Assembly: GCA_037355855.1 (NCBI GenBank)
Contig: CM074760.1
Location: 6,502,501-6,566,500 of the forward strand
Direction: 5' to 3'
DNA from: Pseudo-nitzschia pungens
Taxonomy: Eukaryota > Bacillariophyta > Bacillariophyceae > Bacillariales > Bacillariaceae
Length of the DNA: 64,000 bases
Below, piece by piece: positions 37,001 through 46,965 of this stretch. The notes below the pieces were generated by a model. That model had not been told where the DNA came from. It saw only the letters and a program-made list of their open reading frames with translations, and did not search any database. Each line of letters begins with the position of its first letter. Positions within the stretch are counted from its first letter, which is position 1. The position numbers and the translations under genes are program-made.

Positions 37001-38127
37001 GATGTTGTCGCGGTAGTTCGATCAACGAATGCTTCGAGCGAAGCAATAGTCTTAGGTTCTGCAGCTTCGTCGGGGTCTTGTAATGGGTCGGTTTTCTTAC
37101 ACGTTCGAGTTTGACCAAGGCTACCATGATATGGATAAAAGTTTGTCTGAAGCTATAGGGGCTGTTCTAATTGAGCGTCACTATCCCTCAGGTGAAGCAC
37201 CACTGAAATCTGGTTATTCCTTTTTTCCTGACGAGGTCTTGGTTCAATATCCTCTGGAAAATGTAAAGGAGCTAAAGGACGTAATCAGGTCCTCAAGAGA
37301 TCGTGTCGAAGTAGATAGAAAAGGATCCAAACTCTCGGTCAGAAAGCCAGCTAAGACCGGAGCCAATAAAGTGGTAGACGCACGAGTCATGGATTTTGCT
37401 CTGGAAAACGTGAAACAGGTAGCACGAGAGCGAGAGAATCACTGGATATCGTGACGCGCTATCCACTTCAGTCGATGGTACAGCAGCTGCAGAGCTTGCG
37501 AACCTTCTTTCTCTGCAGAAGGAACCAGAAAGGATCGAATGTTTTGATATTAGTCACCTACAGGGAGACGCTGCAGTCGGTTCGCGAGTCGTTTTTCTCC
37601 ATGGCAGGCCGCAAACTGATCTGTATCGTCGCTTTAACGTAAAGTCTGTCCAAGATAGAAGGGATGACTACGCAAACATCGAAGAGGTTCTTGCTAGAAG
37701 GTTTCTTCGCGCAAGATCTGCTGATTCATTCCGCCTTGTGGAAAAAGACGACGCCTGGTCAATCCCGGACATAGTCGTTATTGACGGAGGAAGAGGACAA
37801 CTGACCGCTGCTTTGAGAGGAATGGCGAAAGCTGGTGTATTCCCGAGCAACGTTTTTTCAAAACTTGGTGATTCTGATGAATTCGTCTGCGAAGGAATCA
37901 ATCGTTCAACAATCGGTAGTTCTGAAAAGCATCTTGCCCCTGTTTTCGTGCCAGTGATTGCACTTGCAAAACGGGAAGAAAAAGTATTCAAACCGAGTTC
38001 TAAAGTTTCGATCAATGAGAAGTCTGATTCTCCTGGGTTACTACTTCTCCGTGCATTGCGTGACGAAAGCCATCGCTTTGCAGTCTCTTCGCACAAGAAA
38101 CTCAGATCCAAAATATATAAATTGTAG
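34034..38127 (+). CDS. UvrB-UvrC fusion, nucleotide-excision-repair helicase-nuclease (two apparent frame breaks)
   Basis: A continuous first frame of 1026 codons (34034-37114) carries a basic Ser-rich leader (about 1-105, organelle-targeting-like). UvrB follows: Walker A GITGTGKT at 144-151, NKTLAAQL, the beta-hairpin YYNHYVPESY, DESH near 475, VSATPG and QTIGRAARN. After about residue 780 comes UvrC: GIY-YIG nuclease (GVYFWKDG, ILYIGKAKDLRQRV, ERDALLLEANLI). Homology continues in the next frame (VLQLRRGLVMGRFSYTFEF to ARERENHWIS, about 37056-37451), then in the third (DALSTS, ECFDISHLQGDAAVGSRVVF, IVVIDGGRGQL, RDESHRFAV, to 38127), holding the Asp-Asp-His centre of the 5' nuclease. Each change needs one extra base skipped (near 37055 and 37452). 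No UVR motif is seen in either half and the UvrC (HhH)2 tail is absent. Total about 1363 residues. Neighbours have introns, so this is nuclear DNA; a bacterial or organellar origin is inferred. Confidence 0.93.
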
Positions 38128-39431
38128 TCGACAGTTTAATGTTGCCCGACCTCTAATGTATGCTATGTTCATCATGAACCCACCGAGACAACGACCTTTC
38201 TTGTTGCGTTTCGTGCTGTCAATTTGAGGATCGAGGTGTATTTGCCACATCACCATAGTAGTTATCCATGGGTGCGTCCTTGCTAGATCACTACAACTTC
38301 CTGATTCTTCAAAGCGAAGGCCAAGTATGAGAAATTTCATTTTTGAATTTACAGATCTTGCTTGCGTGTTGAATGACTTGAGAGACAAACTACTAACTAG
38401 TAATAGAAGAATCTCGATACCATCACAAGTAGGTGCTGCTGTTTGAAAGAAAAATATCACAGTACTAGATAAAAGCAGTTGCAGAATGCACCATGTCCTA
38501 TTAGCTACTGATGTCGTCCATACTGCCAATCCAAAGACGATGGAAGAATATCGAAACTCTCAAAACAGAAAACTTAGTGCAAGTCAGACAGCACTTGCAA
38601 TTGCCACTTCGATCCTTTCCGCCAAATGTTGAGAAAACCAGGAAGAAAGTAGTACACATAGTTCTGTTATCGTTTGCCATAATGATACCGGTAGAACAAG
38701 TCATCTTTGACTACAGTCAACCAGTCCTGACATACAAAGACACCTCTCAGTACTAGTACTAGTACTAGTAGTATTAGTATTAGTAGTATTACTAGACATG
38801 CTGGCAACAAGAAGTGCTGATTCTGTACTACTACTAGTATTACTAGTAGTATTACTAGACCCGCTGGCAACAAGAAGCGATTCTGTTTGTTTCTTCACAT
38901 GACCACGTCGGGTCAGATGAATGCAAAAAGTCAAAGCAGACACAGTGAATGATAACTGCCACCCAACACAGATCATGGTTCATTTCAGTGCAAGTGCCAA
39001 GTTTGTGTTTCTATCAGTATTGATTTTCATTATGCTCTACCGGTACTAGATAAACCTTACGTCTTGTAGTTCAAAAGCTGCAGATGATGCGTCTGTTTTC
39101 GTACGGAACCATCCAACGTATGTTTGGACGGCAGTGAAGCTGCTACCTACCGCTACCGGTATGGCTGTCATTTTTTACTAGAGCGCTGCAACAAACACCG
39201 ATCAGAGTCGGAATCTCCTCCGCGAACGCGCACCGTTCACCATTCCCGTACGAACGGCTATCTCACCCAATTGAAGTAAGCCTTACGCCTTTCGGCTGTC
39301 GGCAAAATCATCGATCAACTTTCTCCCAAATCTACGAAGATCTGGAATCCGAACGACTCCAATTTCTGTTCGGCGACAATATTGCAGCGGTATCTAGACG
39401 AGTAAGCTAGATCCCAACACCCAGCACAACA
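38128..39431. other. Spacer with CTAGTA-type repeats
   Basis: No gene recognised in 1.3 kb. Interrupted ACTAGTA/TTAGTA arrays lie at about 38750-38795 and 38826-38855, separated by two copies of a TGGCAACAAGAAG-containing segment (about 38811 and 38870), so this is a small direct duplication. ACCGGTA words occur near 39043 and 39153. Confidence 0.65.
38750..38885. repeat. ACTAGT/TTAGTA array with a duplicated unit
   Basis: A TAGTA-rich microsatellite appears twice, each time followed by CTAGAC(A/C)(T/C)GCTGGCAACAAGAAG. The second copy seems to come from local duplication of about 65 bp. Confidence 0.7.
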
Positions 39432-41936
39432 ATGGCCGCCGAAGAGAGCAAAAAGGTCCCCACCGAGAAAATGGGCGATTTGAAAATCGATGCCGGAGGT
39501 ATGTTCTTTCCAATCGTCTACGTAGTCGCTTCTCGATTTTTCGTCGCTTCGGTGCTTCCCCAGAGTAGCTCACAGGTTTCTTTCTTCTCAACACTTGGCA
39601 GGCAAGAAGAAATCCGGTGGGGGTAAGAAAAAGGAAGAAAAACCGCAGCGCGAATGGACCCCCGAAATGCAGGCAGACTACGACCGAATTCTTTCGGTAG
39701 GCGAGGAATGCCAAAGTCCAAACGAACTCCGGGGTTTGATCTTGGCAAAGGGCCGTGGATCTGACCATCCTACAGGATTCAACTTGTACGATGGGTTCGA
39801 ACCCAGTGGTCGCATGCACATTGCTCAGGGTGTCTTTAAGGCTATGAATGTGAACAAATGCACGTTTCCCGGAACAAATTCCACTTTCATTTTTTGGGTA
39901 GCCGATTGGTTTGCCCTCATGAACGACAAAATGGGAGGAGATCTAGATAAAATCAAAATTGTTGGAAAATACTTGCTTGAGGTCTGGAAGGCTGCAGGAA
40001 TGGACCTCTCCAACGTTCAGTTTAAGTGGTGCTCTGAGGAATTTACGACCCATGCCGATAAGTATTGGCCCAACATGCTTGACATTGCTCGACGCTTCAA
40101 CGTTACGAGAATTAAAAAATGCTGTCAAATCATGGGTCGCATGGAAGGAAGTTTGACTTCGGCACAAGTTTTGTATCCTCTTATGCAGTGCACGGATATC
40201 TTCTTCTTGAAGGCTGATATCTGTCAGTTGGGGGTCGATCAGCGAAAGGTTAACATGCTTGCGCGTGACTACTGTGATGCTGCCAAAATAAAGAACAAAC
40301 CTATCATCTTGAGTCATCACATGCTTTTTGGACTGAAGGCAGGACAGGAAAAAATGTCCAAATCGGATCCCGATTCGGCCGTATTTATGGAAGATACTCC
40401 CGAGGATGTTGAACGAAAGATTATGAGTGCCTACTGTCCAACTAAGGAGGAAGAAAAGGCCGAGGAAAAGGAAGGAGAGGAGGAAGATGCGGGTAAAGCC
40501 TCCATGCAACTAACAGACAACAAGCTCAAAAATCCTTGCCTCGACTACATCGAAAATATTATTTTTAGCCCTCCCAATGCTACTTTCACAGCTGGTGGAA
40601 CAACTTACAACGACTTCGACACTGTTCGCGACAAATTTCTTGCTGGGGAGATGTCCGAAGAAGAACTCAAACGTGGATTGATTGATGCCTTGAACGAACT
40701 TCTCGAGCCAGTTCGACAACACTTCACAAACGATGAAACAGCAAAAGACCTTTTGGACAAGGTGCGACAGTACAAAAAGGAAGCTCCACCGAAGGTCACC
40801 AATGTCAGACGATTGAACCTTGTCGAACAATCCAAGGTCCCAGCGGGTAGCCACTTGGTTTTCGCGCCCATGCCTACGCCAGCCCCCACACTGCAAGAGG
40901 CCATTGACGTGTTGGCCATGCTCAGACGAGCAGAAGAGGGCCAGCCATGCGTCTTGATGCTCTCCGACTGGTCTGCCCGAGTAGCGAACGCTTGCGACGG
41001 TGAGACAAAGAGCATCACTGCTTACTTCACCGTTCTCGTGACTTCCCTCAAAGCTTTGTCACCCGAGACGATGGCCAATGTTCAAATCCTGCTCCAAAGC
41101 GAAGCCATTTTGGAAGATCCTTCTAACTATTGGATTAGTGTGATCAATGCCGGGCGTCATTTCACATTACGAGACGTCATGGGCAGCATGAATGATTCGG
41201 ACCCTGTCGGTTGGGTTATTGCAAGGCTCATGATGGTCGGCGATGTTGCTGGGGTAGAGCCCAAATCAGTTGCTCTTTTGGAAGGTGGCAACAACCTTTA
41301 CGCGGATGGTGCAGAGATCGGATCAAAGATGATTACCGAGTTCTTTGCAGAAAAACTCGTTTCTCTTGTTCAACCCGAGGTGACAACAGGAGCTGGGCCT
41401 AGCATGCTTCTCCAAAGACGTGAATTGGAAGCGCACAAGACCGAGAACGACGAGTACTACTTGTTGGACGATCCGAAGGTAAGTGGAAACGAATCAACCT
41501 GTACCATCCCAATAGCAACTATCTCTATGTTCAATGATTGATACGTTTTTTCTGTTTTGTATTCATTCACTAGGTGAACGGAAAATCCAAAATGAAGAAG
41601 GCGTTTTGTGAGCCCAAAAACATTGAGTTCTGCCCACCTATCAATGTCGCTGCTGCGTTTGCTTTTGGTCTCGAAGCGGATAGTAGCGGTGAAATGACCA
41701 TTTCGAGATCTCCCGAAAATGGGGGTGATGCGGTGTTTAAGAATCGTTCAGAGTTGGAAGCTGCATTTGCTGACGAGTCTCTTCACCCGGGAGATCTAAA
41801 GGCCTTCGCTAGTGCCACCATGGTTTCTACTCTGGACAAGCTGTCGTCGGCTATCAAGGCTGATGGTGATGCGACCAAAGCCGGAAAGACACTAAAAGCC
41901 TTGGCTAAGAAGCTTGCAAAGAAGAAGAAGAATTAA
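39432..41936 (+). CDS. Tyrosyl-tRNA synthetase, pseudo-dimeric (two tandem synthetase halves)
   Basis: Exons 39432-39498, 39602-41478 and 41574-41936 give 768 residues; introns (39499-39601 and 41479-41573) join DAG-GKKKSG and DDPK-VNGKSK. The first half (about 45-420) is a complete eukaryotic/archaeal-type class I TyrRS: YDGFEPSGRMHIAQG (HIGH-type), FWVADWFALMN, LYPLMQCTDIFFLKADICQLGVDQRK and KMSKSDPDSA. The second half (about 421-768) repeats the same plan in degenerate form: MPTPAPTLQEA where HIGH would be, VLMLSDWSARVAN, LLEGGNNLYADGAEIGSKM, then KSKMKKAFCEP, which aligns with the region after KMSKS in half one. A Lys-rich C-terminus (KKLAKKKKN) ends it. Such double-length TyrRS chains with one dead half are known from trypanosomatids. 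Function: charging cytosolic tRNA-Tyr. There is no obvious targeting peptide. Confidence 0.95.
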
Positions 41937-42521
41937 TCAATGTTGTTCTAGAAGTGCATGAAAGAGCTCTGTTGCTACCGGTACTGTTATTACACGTACA
42001 TACTGTATTATTTTTCTCCAATTAGTTCTTAGTAGTAGTAAGAGTTACGTACCAGTATGGTAGTAATTTTTTCGGTTTCGTAGTGCCCTATTTCTTTTTT
42101 CTGATCGAACTAGTCCATTTCGTTGTGTAATTACAACAACGTAATTACACCAAAAATAATGACTAAATGTACTTGTAATGACTTCAGTATGCCTCGGAAC
42201 AATTAACCCCCGATCCTTTTTGTATGGTACAACACCTACGGTAATCTCCAAAAACAACCGAAAAGAATTAAAGTTAGGAATGAATTACAAGTAATGAATG
42301 TCCTTACTTCGTACATTACGTACGTATTACCGGTTGTTCTGTAATCCCGTAATTATCGAAGCTTTGAGTTCGAATGTCTCCTCTCTCCTCAAAAAACAAT
42401 CCAAGTCTAAGTGACTAGCAGAAGGACAGTCGAAGATCGACACGACCTCGATAAGAAAAGTAGCGAAGAGAGTTTGACCAAGTACGATACAAAAATCCTT
42501 TGAAGTAAAGGAAAATACAGT
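41937..42521. other. Intergenic spacer, no gene seen
   Basis: AT-rich, with TACCGGTACTG near 41976, a TAGTAG run near 42029 and CAACAACGTAATTAC near 42130. It holds the TyrRS 3' UTR and the next promoter. Confidence 0.6.
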
Positions 42522-43620
42522 ATGGCTACTGACAATCACTTTCGAGACGAGCCATTCGAGGATATTCCGGTTTCGACCGGCAAGGTCCAATTCGAGGGAC
42601 TCAAACAGGCAACGTCCAAAGCAGAACGCCGTCGAGAGCGCCGTCGACGCCGGTATGAACTAATCGGAAAGATCACTGCCTGCGTTCTTCTTGTTTGCAT
42701 TATCATTGGCATAATTCTAGCTGTGACGCTTGTGAAGGAAGCGGAGCATGTGTTGTATCAAGATTCAACGCTTTCGGAGTCAGCTTCTCCAAGTATGAGT
42801 CCCACCATTCCAAAACCCACCATTAGCACTCCGTCACCAACAGTGGTGAGAAAACCTACGTTTCACGTTCGGACGCCTCCGCCAACCGTCCGCCATACGG
42901 CTTCACCCAACGTAGCGCTGTATACCGATTCACCCACTAGTACAACTGCTCCGACTTCAGTTATTGTGGAGTCTTATAGTTTCAAGCCATCGGCCGGACA
43001 CATATGTATACTTGGATGGGCCATACATCGGGATGAAATACGGGAGCGAAGACAAACTCTGGGTTCAACGTGGTAACAAAGATAAGACATTACCCGGTAA
43101 AGAAGCAACAATACCGACCATAGTGGGAATTATAGAGTTCGACACAACCAAAGAAACGGAAGCCTCCAAAGCTTTGCCGAAGCGATCCCGATGGCCGCAA
43201 GACGAGAACCAGGTGAAGGTAACGCTGCGGATCAATCATGTTGTAAAGAAAGATACAGATGAGAACGATTCAATAGCAGTCGAAGATCAAGAGCCTTTAA
43301 ACATGGATATTTATCGACTTCCAAACAACCACAATTGGGTAGTTGAGTCTCTGACAGGTCAAGCCTTCAACAATGCTCCGAAGTCACTCACTAGTGGCGT
43401 CTTGGTAACCCAAACAAAGGTAAAGCCAACCGATTCCCAACTGAACATCGATGTGACTTCCGCGATGTTCTTGCCGGAAGGTACGGTTGGGTACAAAGAC
43501 GACCAGGTGATTTTCATGCTAAAGGTATATTGGGAGGATTCTGCTCGCGAGGGCGATCGATTTGAAACACGAGAATCTGATGGCAAGTCACCGGAATTGA
43601 TTTTCACAAACATGGTTTAA
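42522..43620 (+). CDS. Type II membrane protein with CBM96/DNRLRE-like extracellular domain; one apparent frame break
   Basis: The first frame starts MATDNHF; after a basic cluster (ERRRERRRRRY) it has one membrane helix (ACVLLVCIIIGIILAVTLV) and a Pro/Thr/Ser stalk. The homologous frame then changes at 42993-42997 (GCCGG): one base must be skipped to continue as PSADTYVYLDGPYIG and on to the stop at 43618-43620. The second part has the layout of DNRLRE/CBM96-like carbohydrate-binding domains: DTYV, YG, LWVQRG, IIEFD, VTLRI, DIYRL, WVVESL, NNAP, IDVTSAM and RFETRESDGKSPEL. About 365 residues in all. It is predicted to be anchored in the plasma membrane or secretory pathway with the domain outside, where it may bind cell-wall polysaccharide (inferred). 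Without correction the first frame ends at 43076. Confidence 0.65.
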
Positions 43621-43920
43621 TATAAATTGTTTGATTGTTGAGCTTAGGAAAAAACTAAACAATTATCGAAAATTGTAGAGATGGCGACCAAATCATTTCC
43701 AACTCTGAATCGGGGGAGCGTAGAGCGATTGCTAACCGTGGCAACATGTAACTTTCTCGAATGTTTTGCAAGTATACGGGTGCATATCAGTGTATACGCA
43801 AGAGAAAACATGACGAATTCATGACTAAAGCAGCTGTAGCCACGTATGTGTCTGTGTGTGTTTTGGCACATCAAAGATATTGCATTCGCATTAACCAGAT
43901 AGCGAAAGACAGAAAGAATG
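43621..43920. other. Short convergent spacer
   Basis: 300 bp between two 3' ends. Nothing recognised. Confidence 0.55.
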
Positions 43921-44933
43921 TTATAACGGGTCAATGTCCATTAGAATGGCATTCAAATATTGATCGTCGTCTTCTGGATCGATGCAATCCGCTGAATCTT
44001 CGTTTGCAGATGATTCACTTTGTTGTTGCTGCTGCTTTTCTTTCTTCTCGAATGATTCAATTACAGAGAACAGGTCCACGCCGTTCCCTTCGTCATCTTT
44101 AGAATGAGGAGGATTCAGCCAAAAAGAACCGGGCATAGCAATATCGTCCATATTGAATGACTCCCAATAATATTCTAGGTCGCCTGTATCATCACCATCA
44201 ACACCAAAATTCATCACGCCATCCGCTGAAGAATTACGAAAGTCTTGATTAGTTTTCAACCATTTTGGAAAAGAATTACATCCACAATGTCATACTCACC
44301 GAGGTCGTTATCCGTCAGGCACAAAACCCGCATTCCCGCAAACCGTGCCGCTCGACATCTATCGATGTTGTCACACAAAACGACACAGTGCGCTGGTGAC
44401 GGGGAACGTGTCGGTTCCGGTGCTTTTTGACCGAAACCGGATGATCCACCGAAACCTTTGGGATCGATCTCGACCGAATTCACGGCTTCCCACAAGTCGC
44501 GAGGGTTCGGTGCCGGAGATGTCTCGGTCCAATAAATGATGGTGCCGTCGTCCTTTGCCCCTGTAGAGAAATGCTTGTCGTCGTTCTTCTCGACAATTGC
44601 GACGACCGCCGTCTCATCGCGCTGGCATTCCTCGATCAAATTTGTTACTCCTGGCAAAAAAACCTTTGTGCTCTGTTTCATACTTTCTCCGTTTTCTTCA
44701 GTTCCTGGGTAGAAAATGCTGTTCGCCCCGTAGAATATCAATGCTTCAACTTGGTCAATATTTCGCACCATGCGACAGCAGGTCGAAGTAGTTCTCACAA
44801 AACAGTTCTGCGGACCACATTGTGGGTGTCGTCTGGAATCGTTTGCAAAGGCGTCCGCTGCCTGTTCTTTCAGACTCGCAATGCCAAAAAGAAGCCCAAT
44901 GGCAACACGAATTGAAGAGAGAGCAACTGTCAT
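43921..44933 (-). CDS. Orphan protein with plastid-type bipartite pre-sequence
   Basis: Exons 44933-44300 and 44225-43921 give 312 residues. The 74-bp intron (44226-44299, GTGAGT...TTCAG) rebuilds TDNDLADGVMNF. The N-terminus is a signal peptide (VALSSIRVAIGLLFGIAS) followed by AADAFAN, close to the ASAFAP motif of diatom plastid precursors, so plastid import is predicted. The body has VEALIFYGANSIFYPG, CVVLCDNIDRCRAARFAGMR and VLCLTDNDL, giving a Rossmann-like alternating pattern that resembles a HAD-type or nucleotidase-like fold without a clear DxDxT nucleophile motif. The C-terminal ~100 residues are acidic with a poly-Gln/Ser stretch. I do not recognise the family and give no enzyme function. 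Confidence 0.75.
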
Positions 44934-45524
44934 GTCGTATCACTCGTGCTGATGCCATGAAGATGACAAGGCCGTTTTCAGGAATTGTCTCTCAGACCAC
45001 TTGATTGATTAACAACTGTGAACGGAAACGTCGTTGTCCTCATTTTTGAGATGAGATGAAGCAGATGAAAGCTGCAGAAGGTTAGAGTTTCGTAATTACG
45101 ATTCCCGGGAAATCTTACGCGGCATTGAAGATCTCGGTTGTGTATCGGATCATGATACGTAATTACGGTAAGGTATGATAATAATATGATACGTGCGTGC
45201 CACATACACGTACCGGTAACCTTACCTGTAACCTTACTTAGGGAGTATTTTAATTTTTTGTGTTCTCTCGTCGTGTCGTGGGTCGTGGATGATGAATTGA
45301 TTAATTCATTCATTCGAATTGATGCCGAGGAAAAATCCAGGTCATGGTCGAAGACGGACAACTGCACGTTTACGGCCATCAATTGCAAGCACTATTATCA
45401 TTATTATTATTTGCATTCCATCCCATCATGTCAGAATCGATAATAGCTAGAACAAAGCATAGGCCGGATTCAACCACTCCTAATGATGTTGTATGTGTGC
45501 TCCTCTGCTCCTCTGACGGGTTGT

Positions 45525-45662
45525 TCTACTACTACTACTACTACAACAACTACTAGTACTAGTACTCCTAGTACTACTACTACTAGTATTATTTCTAGTA
45601 GTACTAGTACAACAACATGTAGTAATAGTAGGACTACTAGTAGTACTAGTAGTAGTAGTGCA
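45525..45662. repeat. Degenerate ACTAGTA microsatellite
   Basis: About 140 bp of CTA/AGT trinucleotides broken by CTAG palindromes; it can fold on itself at many points. The same style is seen at 2111, 38750, 46110 and 59333. Confidence 0.8.
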
Positions 45663-46226
45663 TACTGTTAGAGGATATTATTGGACGGACACGACATCCT
45701 TAGCAGAAAACTTACTTTGCAGAGCCTTTGGGTCTTGAACTTCTTATCATACACCATTCCACCCCCAAGCAAACAATGGGTTGGCAGAAAATCTGTTGTT
45801 GCTATTTGTACATTGAAGAATTGTTTGTATTTATTACAAGAGGCAGTGGTCTGTTTCCAAGAGTAGCATTTAGTTTGCTCTGATCGTTGTTCCTGAGTTT
45901 CCTTTTCAGCTTTGAATCTCAAGAATGTGTGGTGCTGCTCGGTACCTTTATTTCGAAGTAGTAGTAGAATTCACGCTTCGTACTATTTGTGACGTCGCAT
46001 TCAGTACGATGATACTCCTCGTCTCCTCACGACTGAATAAATATACTACCTTACTCCTACTACTTCTGCGTTCATGTGGATGGAGACACCACTTAGTATC
46101 CAATGCATGACGATAGTACTACTACTAGTAGTAGTACTAGTACTAGTACTACTACTAGTAGTACCAGCACCAGCACCAATACCACTACGATGAATGATGA
46201 CAAGGAACGTAGTAATAGTACTACAT

Positions 46227-46294
46227 AATTCCTATCAGCTGTCACCCGGTTCTACATCCTCAACTACTTCTTTCTACGGAAACCGGATAGGAAT
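46227..46294. mobile_element. Second, internally deleted copy of the MITE-like element
   Basis: Its left end (46227-46245) matches the reverse complement of the right end of the 21279-21357 element at 18 of 19 positions. Homology continues through CCGGTTCTACATCC and TTTCTACGGAAACC, in inverse orientation to the first copy. About 13 bases near the other end are missing, leaving GGATAGGAAT. Confidence 0.65.
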
Positions 46295-46965
46295 ACCGTA
46301 GTATTCGTCACAACATTACGTTTGTTTGTTGTTCTTGACCGATGAATGATTTTTAATTTTTTGAATGAGTCCTGGAAAGTCCCGAAACAAAAATCGCACG
46401 ACCCCTTCAAAAAATACCCGCGTTTCAAGAGAAACTTGAATAACTTAAAAAATTCAAATCGAAATGGTTAGATATGATTTTTCCCCGAATGAGGTCCCCC
46501 GACGCGCGCATGCTTTAATTTTTCGGAGTCGGAGTTTACGGTAATTAGCAATATTTCTTCGAGTATTGGCGCGGAAGATGGGAACTCAAATAAGCCAATC
46601 TTGTGTGACTGGATCTTGGTTGCGAACGAGTTTGTGAAACAGATTTATCCATCACTCTCGATTCGGATCGTCACTGCGATTGATCTTGCCATAACACAGC
46701 ACCACAAACATCCAAAAGCATTCACGGCCACATTGTCATAAGTAAACTGAAAAAAGTAAGCAACTTGAACGCAAGAAATTGAATGATGAACTCTAAATTC
46801 GTGAAGTCCGCTGTCCAACCTAGCAAAGACCGAGTTATCCATGATGCAGTGGTATCTGGTCGATTTGTTCACCGCAGACCTCTAACATACCGTCTCACTT
46901 GCCGATCGCATCTCTTTGAATCCCGTTTATCTAGATAGTACAGTTTGGATCAAACCAGTTAGACA

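Larger units (their letters stand above)
44934..46965. other. Repeat-rich spacer with a second MITE-like copy
   Basis: No gene recognised in 2 kb. It holds long ACTACTAGTA-type arrays (about 45525-45662 and 46110-46170), a MITE-like copy (46227-46294), TACCGGTAACC words near 45213, and AT-rich sequence before the repeat-protein gene. Confidence 0.6.

Noticed and set aside
37020..37460. Short introns as explanation for the uvrBC frame changes
   Set aside because: Homology runs through both sites without room for even a minimal intron, and no fitting GT-AG pair keeps the conserved blocks.
34034..38127. Bacterial contamination as the source of uvrBC
   Set aside because: It is flanked on the same contig by intron-containing eukaryotic genes (LRR protein, TyrRS), has an N-terminal leader and lies in the same microsatellite-rich spacers.
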